Assembly (NCBI RefSeq): GCF_016464625.1
Contig: NZ_JAEAGO010000001.1
Coordinates: 682,001 to 746,000 of the forward strand
Length of the DNA: 64,000 bases
Direction: 5' to 3'
From: Penaeicola halotolerans
GTDB lineage: Bacteria > Bacteroidota > Bacteroidia > Cytophagales > Cyclobacteriaceae
The stretch's first letter is position 1, and every line of letters begins with the position of its first letter. Below, in pieces: positions 51,435 through 61,217 of the stretch. A model generated the notes under the pieces. It was given only the letters and a program-made list of their open reading frames with translations, ran no database searches and was not told the DNA's origin. The translations under genes were made by a program, and so were the position numbers.

Positions 51435-51770
51435 ATGATAGAGAAAGTATATGTGACCAATAGATGCCCCATCAGAACCACCTTAGAACTGACAGGGGGA
51501 AAGTGGAAACTGTTGATCTTAAGCCAACTCTTTCAGAAAAGCTTAAGACTAAGCGAACTCAAAGCCTCTATCCCTGATATCAGTGAAAAGATGTTGATTC
51601 AAGAGCTCAAGACATTGGTGGAAAGTGGCATGGTCCTCAGAACTAACTATGGAGAAGTTCCACCTAGAGTAGTTTACTCTTTAACCAGAGTAGGAGAAGC
51701 TACCAAACCGTTGATAGCAGCTATGAAGGATTTTGCTGAGGCCTATGAGCAACAGCTCAAAGAGAGATGA
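51435..51770 (+). CDS. HxlR-family transcriptional regulator
   Basis: 111 residues from the ATG at 51435; a GTG two codons upstream is less likely. The winged-helix signature CPIRTTLELTGGKWKLLILSQL with a leading Cys is followed by RLSELKASIPDISEKMLIQELKTLVESGMV. HxlR proteins sense reactive electrophiles or oxidants through that Cys. The divergent NAD(P)-binding gene, about 87 bp away, is the likely target. Confidence 0.92.
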   Translation: MIEKVYVTNRCPIRTTLELTGGKWKLLILSQLFQKSLRLSELKASIPDISEKMLIQELKTLVESGMVLRTNYGEVPPRVVYSLTRVGEATKPLIAAMKDFAEAYEQQLKER

Positions 51771-51777
51771 TATCAAA

Positions 51778-51807
51778 AAAATAGGCTACCATTTGGCAGC
51801 CTATTTT
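51778..51807. terminator. Bidirectional hairpin terminator
   Basis: Stem AAAATAGGCT / AGCCTATTTT with an inner CC-ATTT-GG pairing, between convergent HxlR and amidohydrolase genes. Confidence 0.85.
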
Positions 51808-51839
51808 AACTTATTACAATCTATAAAATCTGGAAGGGC

Positions 51840-53138
51840 TTATTTCACCAATCCTGGATCACGCTTCAAGAATTCTTGATACAATCTCACCTGACGGTTA
51901 GTCATAGGGATCTTGTAGCCATCGATGAATACGTGCATGATGTTAGTTTTCGTCTCAAAAGGATCTCCATCTGCTACTAAGAGTGTAGCACTTTTGCCCT
52001 TTTCGATAGAACCTAGCTTATCAGCCACACCAAAGATCTCAGCTGGATTGATCGTCACCGCTTTCAAAGCCTCTTCTTTGCCCATGCCATATGCAGCAGC
52101 GAAGCCTGCATTGAAAGGTAGATTTCTCACATTCTCCGTATCACTTGTTCTGATAGCTACTTTCACACCTGCTTTAGCCATCAAACCTGGATTGGCATAG
52201 GCCTTATCATAGCGGTCAGATCCTCTTGTAGGCATACCTAGCATCGGACCAGTCACTACAGGGATACCAGCAGCTGCTATTTTATCCGCTACTCTCCAGC
52301 CTTCAAGTACACCAGTAAAGATGGCTTTCACTTTGCGCTCTTGTACCCACTTGATAGCTTCAAGGATATCCGCAGCAGCATTGACTTCGATGAGTAGGGT
52401 AGTATTGCCCTTCACCACTTCCGCCAAAGCAGCCATTTCTGGATAGTAGCGTACATCTGTGGCAGCATCTATGTCTGCATAGAGTTTAGCTTTATCCATC
52501 AAATCGTTGATGTTTTTCATTGCCTTGTCAGCAGCTTCTTTGATCTGTGCATCCGTTCTTCTGTCAAAATTGCTTCTACGAGCAGAAGAAGGGAAGTTCA
52601 TCACGATACCTTTGAAGCCCGCATACATCTGATCAGGAGTATATCCTACGAGATTGATCAAAGCAGCAGTACCTGGGAATAGTCCACCTGCAGGATTAGC
52701 AATCACTGTAGTCACACCACTCACTCTTGTTACTGGAATAGCGACAGAGTTAGGATTGACAGCGGTCAAAGCTTGCATCTGTGGAGATACAGTACCGATT
52801 TCTACGTTATCATTGGTCTCAGGGACTGAACCTACTTCTACGAGACCGAGACTAGTACCTGAATCTATCAGACCTGGGTAAATGCTCAGACCATTGAGGT
52901 CGATCACTTGCGCACCAGATGGAGCAGTCAAGTTAGCACCTACATCAGCGATCTTTCCGTCTTGGATCAAGACACTACCTTTGGCGATAGTTCCTTTAGT
53001 CACCGTGACGATCTTGGCATTGGTCAAAAAGAAAGTGCCTGCTTGAGGCTTTGGAGTTTCTCCGTCTATTTGCCCAAAAGCCAGTAGTGGACAAAGTGCC
53101 ACTAACAAACTATATAGTATTTTTTTCATCTTGTTCAT
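51840..53138 (-). CDS. Secreted amidohydrolase-like protein lacking metal ligands
   Basis: 432 residues, signal peptide to about residue 23 (CPLLAFGQ). The amidohydrolase fold is clear (ITVTKGTIAKGSVLIQDGKIADVG, IYPGLIDSGTSLG, GVADKLGSIEKGKSATLLVADGDPF), but the expected HxH after PGLID reads Ser-Gly-Thr and later metal His residues are also missing (IEVNAAADILEAI). It is thus probably not an active metal hydrolase. It is the last of three amidohydrolase-type genes 14 bp apart. Confidence 0.85.
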   Translation of the reverse strand: MNKMKKILYSLLVALCPLLAFGQIDGETPKPQAGTFFLTNAKIVTVTKGTIAKGSVLIQDGKIADVGANLTAPSGAQVIDLNGLSIYPGLIDSGTSLGLVEVGSVPETNDNVEIGTVSPQMQALTAVNPNSVAIPVTRVSGVTTVIANPAGGLFPGTAALINLVGYTPDQMYAGFKGIVMNFPSSARRSNFDRRTDAQIKEAADKAMKNINDLMDKAKLYADIDAATDVRYYPEMAALAEVVKGNTTLLIEVNAAADILEAIKWVQERKVKAIFTGVLEGWRVADKIAAAGIPVVTGPMLGMPTRGSDRYDKAYANPGLMAKAGVKVAIRTSDTENVRNLPFNAGFAAAYGMGKEEALKAVTINPAEIFGVADKLGSIEKGKSATLLVADGDPFETKTNIMHVFIDGYKIPMTNRQVRLYQEFLKRDPGLVK

Positions 53139-53152
53139 GGTTTTGGGGTTTA

Positions 53153-54532
53153 CTATTCGTGACTATGTTCCGCTAGACCAAACAACCACTCTGTATCTTG
53201 CATACACTTGTGATCATGCTCAGACAAGAAGATAGGCTCTACTTGCTCTGTTGGGCTGACAGCTAGTCTCATATCGTCACGATCATTTTTGATATCAAAA
53301 TAAGTCACCCCATCGATGATGGTCATCTGAGGAATCGCATATACTGATAGTGGGTGAGCGCTGAAGATCGCAATATCTCCTTGCTTACCTACTTCGATAG
53401 AACCTACTTTATCAGCGATACCGAGTTGTTTAGCTGGATTGATGGTGATCAGCGATAAGGCCTGCTCATCTGACAATCCACCATAACGCTGCGTCTTACC
53501 AGCCTCATGGTATAAGTGTCTGATCAATTCTCCAGAGTCAGAGTTGATAGAAGTGACTACACCATTTTCCATCAAGATGGCTGCATTGTAAGCCGTAGAG
53601 TAGTACACCTCAAACTTATACGCCCACCAGTCAGCAAAAACAGAAGCACCCATTGTGTATTTCGCCAATTCAGGGGCTACTTTAAAGCCTTCATTGGTAT
53701 GCTGGAATACTAACTTTTCGATTCCGAAGTCCTGACATACTTTGATCAGCATGTAGATCTCATCTGCACGGTAAGAGTGGCAGTGGATGATGATCTTACC
53801 ATCCAAGATATCTACCAAAGTCTGCATTCTCAGGTCAGACTTAGGAGGAACAGGTCTTGCGCCTTTTTTGCCTTTTTCGGCATTGTACTTAGCCCAAGCA
53901 TCCTTGTACTGAAGTGCCTCAGAGAATGCATTTCTGATCACAGCCTCGACACCCATACGGCTTCTTGGCTGGATATTATTACCTCTACCGTGTACACGCG
54001 TAGGGTTTTCACCTAGTGCAAACTTGATTGTACGGGGAGCATCCTGCATCTTAAGATCATCAGGATTCATCGTACCATATCTGTGCTTGAGGGTTACATT
54101 TTGTCCACCGATCGCATTGGCAGAGCCGTGCATCGCATGAGAGATCGTCACACCACCCGCTAGTGCCCGGTAGATTCCAATATCTAGTGGATCGATCACA
54201 TCTCCAGTCCACACTTCTGCGGTCACTGGTGAAGTAGCCTCATTGACTGCGTCAAGGGCAATGTGTGAGTGTGCATCGATGATACCCGGCATCACAAACT
54301 GACCCGATGCATCTACGACTTTCACTCCGCTAGGAGCGGATAAGCCTTTGCCTATCTGCTTGATGATCCCATCTTGGATGAGCACATCTGTATTTTCTAA
54401 GGTTCCGTTTGTCACGGTGATCACTGTGCCTCCTTTGATGAGCATAGACCCTTTTTTGGTCTGTGCGATCATGGCAGTGAATCCGGTCAATACTAAACCT
54501 ATCGTGAAGAATATCTTTTTCATAATTTTCAT
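53153..54532 (-). CDS. Secreted amidohydrolase with intact metal site
   Basis: 459 residues with a signal peptide (MKKIFFTIGLVLTGFTAMIAQ; starts at 54532 or 54523 both work). Metal ligands look complete: PGIIDAHSHIALD, IIHCHSYRADE, VFQHTNEGFK and a late catalytic Asp in TSINSDSGEL. It resembles imidazolonepropionase-type amidohydrolases that cut cyclic or peptide-like amides. It sits between two relatives that have lost these residues, with 14-bp gaps on both sides. The substrate is unknown. Confidence 0.88.
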   Translation of the reverse strand: MKIMKKIFFTIGLVLTGFTAMIAQTKKGSMLIKGGTVITVTNGTLENTDVLIQDGIIKQIGKGLSAPSGVKVVDASGQFVMPGIIDAHSHIALDAVNEATSPVTAEVWTGDVIDPLDIGIYRALAGGVTISHAMHGSANAIGGQNVTLKHRYGTMNPDDLKMQDAPRTIKFALGENPTRVHGRGNNIQPRSRMGVEAVIRNAFSEALQYKDAWAKYNAEKGKKGARPVPPKSDLRMQTLVDILDGKIIIHCHSYRADEIYMLIKVCQDFGIEKLVFQHTNEGFKVAPELAKYTMGASVFADWWAYKFEVYYSTAYNAAILMENGVVTSINSDSGELIRHLYHEAGKTQRYGGLSDEQALSLITINPAKQLGIADKVGSIEVGKQGDIAIFSAHPLSVYAIPQMTIIDGVTYFDIKNDRDDMRLAVSPTEQVEPIFLSEHDHKCMQDTEWLFGLAEHSHE

Positions 54533-54546
54533 GTTTAGGAAATGAA

Positions 54547-56256
54547 TTATAGCCCCGGATTTTTAGTGGCTGAGATCGGAAATGCTCCAAACTGACCTGT
54601 ATCCATGTTACCTGTGAATTTGGTTCCGCTAACAGTCCCTGAAACATTAAGCGTGATGGTCATGCCTTGTACTGACTGATTGATCTGAAAAGAAAGTTTG
54701 TCCCCTTCAGCTTTGATCAAAGTCATATCTTCTGAAGAAGAGCCCTCAGGAGTATTCACAGTCATTTTACCAGTGTAGCCACTAGCTGCTTTCTCGATGA
54801 CCATTTTGCCATTGATTTCACCCATAGGAGTAGGGCTAGTGAAATCCCATGTGCCAGCAGGATCAAAACTAGCATTGCTAGCATTTCCATTACCGTTTCC
54901 GTTTGTCTTCTTAGCAGGTGCTTTGATTTCATACTCATAGAGCATACCATCTGCCATCATGTATTTGATCTGTGCATCTTCTGTGAAGTAAGGCGCAGTG
55001 CTGATCATCAAATTGGCCAGCTTACCTGCTTCGACAGTACCCAGCTGATTTGACATCCCGAGGATCTCTGCAGGATTAGTAGTCAAAGCTGCCAAAGCAG
55101 CCGTCTCAGATAGACCATTATCCATCATGACTTTGAGGTTCTTTTTCAAGTCACCTGACTTAGCATCGATACCTGCGAAACCAAATTTGATTCCTGCTTT
55201 TTCAAAAGTAGCAGCTTGTGCTACGTACATTTTGTAAGCTTCTTCAATGCGTTCATTTCTAGCTTCTTTTTCAGAGGCTAGCCAAGCAGCATCACCATCA
55301 GCTTTCTTAGCTTCTTTCTTTTCAGGAAGTGCTAAAGAGAGGAAGACTTTGGTATTAGACGCTTTGATCTGGTCTATCAGTGTCCAACCTTCTTTAAGGT
55401 TACCCAAGATTAATGGGAAGCCAAGTTGCTTTTGAAGATCAAGGGCTCTTTTAGCCTCTAGCAAGCCCGTTGCATTGAATACCACACCTCTTTCTTTGTT
55501 CAAAGTAGGGTAGAAGGAAGCAAGTACTTGGTCATTGATAGGACGTTCGATACCGCTTGGATTGGCCTTATAGAGATTCTGATGCTCCCAGCTGAGCTGT
55601 GCATTCTTATAAAGATCTCTCCACATAGCCATGATGCCAAGTGAGTTGGAAGGATAAGTCCCACCAGCTCCAGTAAACTGAGCATACATAGAGTTGTTGC
55701 CTTTCAGCACCATCGCATCTACTGCCCCATGAGCCGCGAGAGATACTACTGATCCACTACCCGGAAGCATACGACCATAAGGCACGATATGCGCAGTAGT
55801 AAAGCCAGCCTTTCTCCATTCTTCTAATTGAGCAGACTTGAAATCCACTTGCTCTAATACACTTACTTGAGGAGTCACTCCAGATTCAGTGTAAGTAGGC
55901 TTTGCAGGGTTTTCAGCCCTTACTCTGCCTTGATTTTCTGGTCTTTTGACGCCCGTCTGATTGAGACCATCGATAAAGCCAGCATAAATGTATAGCGAAT
56001 CCGCTGCTATCACCTGCGCATCTGGCGGGATCTGTACACTCGTACCTACAGCAGATATCACTCCGTTTTTGACAAGGACCGTGGTCTTGCTCAAGCTTTT
56101 TCCTGGGGCTTGTATGACGGTGGCATTTTTGAACGCATAGGTCTTAGTCACAGGACTTTCACCATTGCTATCACTCTGTGCATACACCGAACCATACCCC
56201 AGAAAAGCAAGTAGCATCAACCATTTGCTCCAAGATTTTTGAGTAAATCTCTTCAT
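54547..56256 (-). CDS. Secreted amidohydrolase-like protein with C-terminal beta domain, metal site lost
   Basis: 569 residues. A signal peptide ends near YAQ (about 27). The amidohydrolase-like part (30-440) has VIQAPGKSLSKTTVLVKNGVISAVG and LGTVEAGKLANLMI, but the metal HxH region reads AGFIDGLNQTG with no His. A Gly/Asn linker (NGNGNGNAS near 450) joins a beta-rich domain (WDFTSPTPMGEINGKMVIEK...). It is the first gene of the three-gene operon, so the non-metal members may act as partners of the middle one. Confidence 0.85.
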   Translation of the reverse strand: MKRFTQKSWSKWLMLLAFLGYGSVYAQSDSNGESPVTKTYAFKNATVIQAPGKSLSKTTVLVKNGVISAVGTSVQIPPDAQVIAADSLYIYAGFIDGLNQTGVKRPENQGRVRAENPAKPTYTESGVTPQVSVLEQVDFKSAQLEEWRKAGFTTAHIVPYGRMLPGSGSVVSLAAHGAVDAMVLKGNNSMYAQFTGAGGTYPSNSLGIMAMWRDLYKNAQLSWEHQNLYKANPSGIERPINDQVLASFYPTLNKERGVVFNATGLLEAKRALDLQKQLGFPLILGNLKEGWTLIDQIKASNTKVFLSLALPEKKEAKKADGDAAWLASEKEARNERIEEAYKMYVAQAATFEKAGIKFGFAGIDAKSGDLKKNLKVMMDNGLSETAALAALTTNPAEILGMSNQLGTVEAGKLANLMISTAPYFTEDAQIKYMMADGMLYEYEIKAPAKKTNGNGNGNASNASFDPAGTWDFTSPTPMGEINGKMVIEKAASGYTGKMTVNTPEGSSSEDMTLIKAEGDKLSFQINQSVQGMTITLNVSGTVSGTKFTGNMDTGQFGAFPISATKNPGL

Positions 56257-56454
56257 TCTGATATAGTTTTTTGGTTAATATTTAAAGTACTAAATTTAGT
56301 GAATTAAGATTGGGCTTAGAATCTTTTATGTGAATGGAATATCAGCAGGAAGAGTGGTTAAAGATTTTGTCCTATTTATTGATAAAAATCTCTGTTAGAC
56401 AAGATTAATCCATGAAAAAAAATTATGTTTGTCTTGGGATTCAATACTTAAAGC

Positions 56455-56820
56455 ATGAAAAAAATATTACTCATAGAGGATGAAGAATTGATCTTGAGTA
56501 TGGTCAAATTCAAACTCGAAAAAGAGGGCTTTCAGGTAATTATCGCAGCAGATGGCAATGCTGGAATCAGCATGTTTGATAGTGAAAATCCCGATCTTGT
56601 GGTCACAGACCTCATGCTACCTTTTAAAAACGGCATCGAAATACTCCAAAATATCAGGGCTAAAAATCACGAGGTTCCTGTAATCATACTTTCAGCCATG
56701 GGAGAAGAAGAAAGCACCGTACTTGAAGCCTTCAATATGGGAGCAGATGATTTTGTGCCGAAGCCTTTTAATCCCAACGAATTGGTCATTCGCGTGAAAA
56801 GACTTTTAAAAATCCGTTAA
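56455..56820 (+). CDS. Single-domain response regulator (CheY-like)
   Basis: 121 residues, a receiver domain only. The acidic pocket EDEE is at the N-terminus, the phosphorylated Asp in VVTDLMLPFKNG (near 53), the Thr/Ser switch in ILSAMGEE and the Lys in FVPKPFNP. It has no output domain and no kinase gene beside it. It lies 18 bp before the HEAT-domain gene of the polysaccharide operon, so it may control polymer production by protein contact. Confidence 0.93.
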   Translation: MKKILLIEDEELILSMVKFKLEKEGFQVIIAADGNAGISMFDSENPDLVVTDLMLPFKNGIEILQNIRAKNHEVPVIILSAMGEEESTVLEAFNMGADDFVPKPFNPNELVIRVKRLLKIR

Positions 56821-56838
56821 GTCTCATATCTTAAGGAG

Positions 56839-58539
56839 ATGATCAAAGGTGCCTTTATTTTTTGTTTTACTTGGGCTATTCAGATAGCTACTTTTGCACA
56901 AGAGGCTTCTTTAGTAGCAGCACCTGCTCTTCAAGATACTATTCAAGCAGGATTTATTCACCCTTCACTAAGTTACAGGATTCAGTACCTCGCTAGCCGT
57001 GATTCTACAGACATTGCTTTTAATAAGTATGACATTGAATATGAAATAGAGGAAAAAACCACAAATGGTTACTATCGCTATGTCTCTCCTAAGGTAGCTG
57101 ACTGGCCTTCTGCTATGAAATACCTAGACAATGCTCAAGCTAAAGGAATACAAGATGCCTGGGTAGTATATTATTGGCAAGAAGAGAGAATAAGCTTCAA
57201 AGCCTTAGATGAAATCTATCAATCGCTCCTCGCTGCCAAAGATACTTTGACTGAGGCCTCTCTATCAAATATTGACGCAAACAATGAGATGGGCACTACA
57301 AGTATCTCATCTTCAGATCAAAAAACATCACCATTTGAAGTAGAAGAATACATAGAAGAACCAGATAGTGAGGGCTTTTTGACGAAAATATTTCTACAAA
57401 CTATAGGAGGAAACTACAGCTGGTTCTACGAATCTGGCAAGGAGAACTTTCTAAAAAAGCTCATCATTAGGATCATGATCATCACGTTTGTGATCTTAGT
57501 GATTGTACTTTTTAGCATTACCCTTTTTGTCAGGTACCAAAACAAAGCGCGTAAAATGACCATCAAGCGCTTCAAGAAAAGAGTCTATGGCCCTTTGACA
57601 GAATTGCTTTTTGATGATGACATCAGTCTAGAAGACTGCCGCAATAAAGACAAACTCATTGGCATCATTGGAGAAAACAACCTCAATAAATCACTCTTCA
57701 AACAAGTGCTACTTGATGAACTAGTCACCCTAAGTCAAAATATGAAGGGTACGGTCAAAGACAAAATCAAAGCCATCTATCAGACACTTGGCCTTGATGA
57801 GGTGAGTAGAAAGAAGATCAAATCATTTCGCTGGAGTAACATAGCGGATGGTCTTGATGAGCTGTTGAAGTTGGATATTCCTGATCATTTGAAGGAAATC
57901 AAAAAACTCAAAAACAGTAAAAACTATGTGGTAAGAAGTCTGGCTCAGCAGTATATCATCAAAATGGATGAAAATAAGTCTCTAGACTTTCTACTCAATA
58001 TGTCCTATCCGCTTTCTGAGTGGCAGCAGGTAAACCTTTATCGTATTTTCAAAAGCTTCAAAAAGGAAGATGTGCCCATCTTCACACCATTACTTCATGC
58101 CAATCAAGAGTCTGTCAGGATCTTTGGTTTGAAAATGATTAGATATTTCAATAAATTGATAGCTGTAGAGAAGATATTAGAGGAGATGGACAACTACAGC
58201 GATGCTATGAAAAGAGAGATGCTCAAGACTTTTCTTAGACTCAATGTAGCTGATGGCTTAAGACCTATAGAAAAGTGGATCCATGTAGAAGATGTAACAC
58301 TCAAGATAGCAGTCATCCAGTATCTCGGTAAGTTAGGAGATGAGCATAGTTTTGAGATTTTGGCTCGTGAGATCGAGCGAGAGACAGACCATATGGTTCT
58401 CTTTGAACTGGCCAAAGCCATGAGACAAATCAATCAAACTGAAGCAGACCTAGCACTAGCCAATCTAGCCCTACATTCATTAAAGATAAATAGTATCTAC
58501 CAACACTTAAAAGATCCTCACTTGGAGGAAACAGCATGA
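56839..58539 (+). CDS. SPOR-like / transmembrane / HEAT-repeat protein
   Basis: 566 residues. A signal peptide (to about residue 21) leads to a periplasmic part with a SPOR-like block GYYRYVSPKVADWPSAMKYLDNAQAKGIQDAWVVYYWQEE (about 79-118). One membrane helix (about 211-233) precedes a cytoplasmic region, from about 330 on, of helical HEAT-type repeats (VRSLAQQYIIKM, VRIFGLKMIRYF, LKIAVIQYLGKLG). It could pass a signal from the cell wall to cytoplasmic partners such as the response regulator. It overlaps the GT2 start by 4 bp (ATGA). Confidence 0.75.
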   Translation: MIKGAFIFCFTWAIQIATFAQEASLVAAPALQDTIQAGFIHPSLSYRIQYLASRDSTDIAFNKYDIEYEIEEKTTNGYYRYVSPKVADWPSAMKYLDNAQAKGIQDAWVVYYWQEERISFKALDEIYQSLLAAKDTLTEASLSNIDANNEMGTTSISSSDQKTSPFEVEEYIEEPDSEGFLTKIFLQTIGGNYSWFYESGKENFLKKLIIRIMIITFVILVIVLFSITLFVRYQNKARKMTIKRFKKRVYGPLTELLFDDDISLEDCRNKDKLIGIIGENNLNKSLFKQVLLDELVTLSQNMKGTVKDKIKAIYQTLGLDEVSRKKIKSFRWSNIADGLDELLKLDIPDHLKEIKKLKNSKNYVVRSLAQQYIIKMDENKSLDFLLNMSYPLSEWQQVNLYRIFKSFKKEDVPIFTPLLHANQESVRIFGLKMIRYFNKLIAVEKILEEMDNYSDAMKREMLKTFLRLNVADGLRPIEKWIHVEDVTLKIAVIQYLGKLGDEHSFEILAREIERETDHMVLFELAKAMRQINQTEADLALANLALHSLKINSIYQHLKDPHLEETA

Positions 58540-59987
58540 CTTTTAGTTTGACACATTTTCTAGTTGAGGCCATCACACTGCTGTTATTCATCTATAGCTT
58601 TTTGATCATCAGCTCATATATAGTAGTAGCTATCTTAGCAGCTATAGATATGCGCAGCCATGTGCTCAAGCAGAAGTATACTGACTATCGAGCTATTTTG
58701 TCTTCACCCATAGTTCCTAAGATTTCCATCATCGCACCAGCATATAACGAAGCGATGACGATCGTAGAAAATATCAAATCACTCATGTCGCTTCACTATT
58801 CGAAGTTTGAAGTGATCATAGTCAATGACGGCTCCAAAGACAATTCCTTAGAAAAAATGATCGACTCATTTGATCTCGTCAAAGTAGACTATGCCTACAA
58901 TGAAGTGATCAAAGCCAAAAAGGTCCGTGGGGTTTATAAATCTAAGGATAAATCTTACGCCAAACTCATCGTAGTAGATAAGGAAAATGGGGGCAAAGCA
59001 GACGCACTCAATGTAGGCATCAATGTCTCTTCTGGAAAACTATTCGCCTGCATAGATGTAGACTGTATCTTGTCGAGTGATGCACTCTTGCGCATGGTCA
59101 AGCCATTTTTGGAAGAAACCAATAAAAAGGTCATAGCAGTAGGAGGAGTCATTGGCATCGCTAACAACTGCGATATCAAAGATGGAAAAGTGGTCAAATA
59201 CCGACTACCCAATACCCTTTTGGGTAGGGTGCAAGTGATCGAATACTTTAGAGCATTTCTAATAGGTCGAATGGCTTGGGCCAAAATAGATGGACTCATT
59301 TTGATTTCTGGAGCTTTCGGTTTTTTTGATAGAGAACTAGTGCTCAAAGTAGGTGGATACTCTACCAAGACGGTTGGTGAAGATATGGAGCTCATCGTGC
59401 GTATGCGCGCTTACATGGAGGAACGTAAGTTTCCTTATAAAGTACCCTATATCCCAGATCCTCTCTGCTGGACTGAAGTGCCAGAAACGGAGGAAATCCT
59501 GAAAAAACAAAGAAATCGATGGATGAGAGGAAGTATCGAGACGCTAAATATGCATAGAAAACTTCTATTCAATCCTAGATTTAGAACCATAGGTATGATC
59601 AGTTTCCCTTATTGGCTCATCTTTGAAAAGTACGCTCCGCTGGTCGAAGTCTTTGGTGCTTTCTTTACCATTGTACTGTTTTTGATGGGACACCTAAACT
59701 TCCTCTTTTTTGTGACACTGATGATCTTGATTTATGCATTTTCAGTATTATTCTCACTGTCAGCGATCTTTTTAGAAGAACTAGCATACAACAATTACGA
59801 GGAAAAGGGAAGTATCAAAAAGCTCATCAAAACACTATTATTAGAGCCATTTACCACACACCCTAAAGTAGTCATGTGGGGTATCAATGGCTACATAGAC
59901 TACCTCAAAGGAAAAGGAGGATGGGGTGACATGACTCGAGCTGGATTTGCACCACAGACACCTACTACTAAACCAAAGCAATCATGA
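58536..59987 (+). CDS. Processive GT2 glycosyltransferase (PgaC/hyaluronan-synthase-like)
   Basis: 483 residues. One or two N-terminal membrane helices, then the GT2 core: APAYNEAMTIVENIKSL, VIIVNDGSKDNS, the DxD FACIDVDCILSSDAL, the general base region VGEDMELIVRMR and KQRNRWMRG (QxxRW), then three to four C-terminal membrane helices. Such enzymes polymerise and extrude a beta-linked polysaccharide. The start and stop overlap both neighbours by 4 bp, so this is the centre of a tightly coupled operon with a YaiO-type outer-membrane protein. Confidence 0.9.
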   Translation: MTFSLTHFLVEAITLLLFIYSFLIISSYIVVAILAAIDMRSHVLKQKYTDYRAILSSPIVPKISIIAPAYNEAMTIVENIKSLMSLHYSKFEVIIVNDGSKDNSLEKMIDSFDLVKVDYAYNEVIKAKKVRGVYKSKDKSYAKLIVVDKENGGKADALNVGINVSSGKLFACIDVDCILSSDALLRMVKPFLEETNKKVIAVGGVIGIANNCDIKDGKVVKYRLPNTLLGRVQVIEYFRAFLIGRMAWAKIDGLILISGAFGFFDRELVLKVGGYSTKTVGEDMELIVRMRAYMEERKFPYKVPYIPDPLCWTEVPETEEILKKQRNRWMRGSIETLNMHRKLLFNPRFRTIGMISFPYWLIFEKYAPLVEVFGAFFTIVLFLMGHLNFLFFVTLMILIYAFSVLFSLSAIFLEELAYNNYEEKGSIKKLIKTLLLEPFTTHPKVVMWGINGYIDYLKGKGGWGDMTRAGFAPQTPTTKPKQS

Positions 59988-61213
59988 GAAAGTATTTACT
60001 AATCGCTTTTCTATCGATGTGGAGTGCCTTCACACTGAGTGCACAGGAAAAGTCTATTGATCCTGATAAGTTATTTCTACAAGCGCGCGACCTAGCTTTT
60101 GATGGCAAAAGGAGTGAGGCTCGAAAGATCTGTGAGCAAATACTCGCAAAATATCCTGAATATACAGATGTCATCACACTGTATGGCAGACTGTATAGCT
60201 GGGATGGTGACTATGATAAGGCGCGTATCCAACTACAAAAAGCAGTAGCACTAAGTCCTAAGTATGAAGACCCTCTACTCGGGCTCATCGATGTGGAGCT
60301 TTGGTCTGAAAACTACCAAGAAGCACTCAAATTAGCTGAAAAAGGACTTATAGATATCAATGCCAAATCTACTCCACTTAGACTGCGCAAAGCAAGAGCA
60401 CTAAATAATCTTGAGCAATATGAATCTGCCTATGCACTCGTAAATGAACTAATGAGTGAAAAAGATGCAGAAGAAAATCTTTTAGCCTTTGCGGAGTCGA
60501 TCAGGAGAAATATGAGAAGGCAGGCAGTGGGTGTATCCAGTGATTATGATACTTTCTTTGGAGATATCAGCCCTTGGTACTGGCAGTCGATTTATTATAG
60601 CAGACTCACTAAAGCACTTGGTACAGTTATTTTTAGATATAATAATGCCACTCGATTTGAAACAAATGGAGGCCAATTTGAAATAGATGCTTATCCAGGT
60701 ATAGGGAAAAAGATGTACGCCTATCTCAATGCAGGATATTCTCCCTCTTCTATATATCCTGAATACCGATTTGGTGGGTCTCTTTATCGTTCCTTTCCAA
60801 AGGCTTTTGAGGGAGAGATAGGTTTTAGATACTTACAATTTGCAGAGACTACCGAAATATATACTGCTTCACTGGGTAAATATTGGGGTAGCTATTGGTT
60901 TAACCTTAGAGTGAATATTATTCCTTTTAGTGGCACATTTTCGCAGTCATATATCTTCACGGGTAGGTATTACTTTGATACCGCAGAGGACTTCATTTCT
61001 CTGCAGCTTAGTTCGGGGGTATCTCCAGATGACAATTCTAGAGATTTAAGAACTCAATTATTGGATAGTTATAGGGCTAGAATAGGCGTGCAGAAGCTGT
61101 TTGGACAGAAGTACTTAGGGTTTTTCTATACAGGGTATGCTTTCGAGGAGACAGGACCTGCTAACGACCGCAGAAACCTTAACTTTTCACTAGGCCTAAG
61201 CTATTTATTCTAA
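59984..61213 (+). CDS. YaiO-family outer-membrane barrel with TPR domain
   Basis: 409 residues. A signal peptide (to about residue 21, LSAQ) is followed by TPR-like repeats (about 25-170; SEARKICEQILAKYPEYTDV, DYDKARIQLQKAVALSPKY) and a C-terminal barrel (about 185-409; RYNNATRFETNGGQFEIDAYP, ending LNFSLGLSYLF). This matches the YaiO family, which is often found with exopolysaccharide transferases. It probably guides or exports the polymer across the outer membrane. It overlaps the GT2 gene by 4 bp. Confidence 0.87.
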   Translation: MRKYLLIAFLSMWSAFTLSAQEKSIDPDKLFLQARDLAFDGKRSEARKICEQILAKYPEYTDVITLYGRLYSWDGDYDKARIQLQKAVALSPKYEDPLLGLIDVELWSENYQEALKLAEKGLIDINAKSTPLRLRKARALNNLEQYESAYALVNELMSEKDAEENLLAFAESIRRNMRRQAVGVSSDYDTFFGDISPWYWQSIYYSRLTKALGTVIFRYNNATRFETNGGQFEIDAYPGIGKKMYAYLNAGYSPSSIYPEYRFGGSLYRSFPKAFEGEIGFRYLQFAETTEIYTASLGKYWGSYWFNLRVNIIPFSGTFSQSYIFTGRYYFDTAEDFISLQLSSGVSPDDNSRDLRTQLLDSYRARIGVQKLFGQKYLGFFYTGYAFEETGPANDRRNLNFSLGLSYLF

Positions 61214-61217
61214 GATT

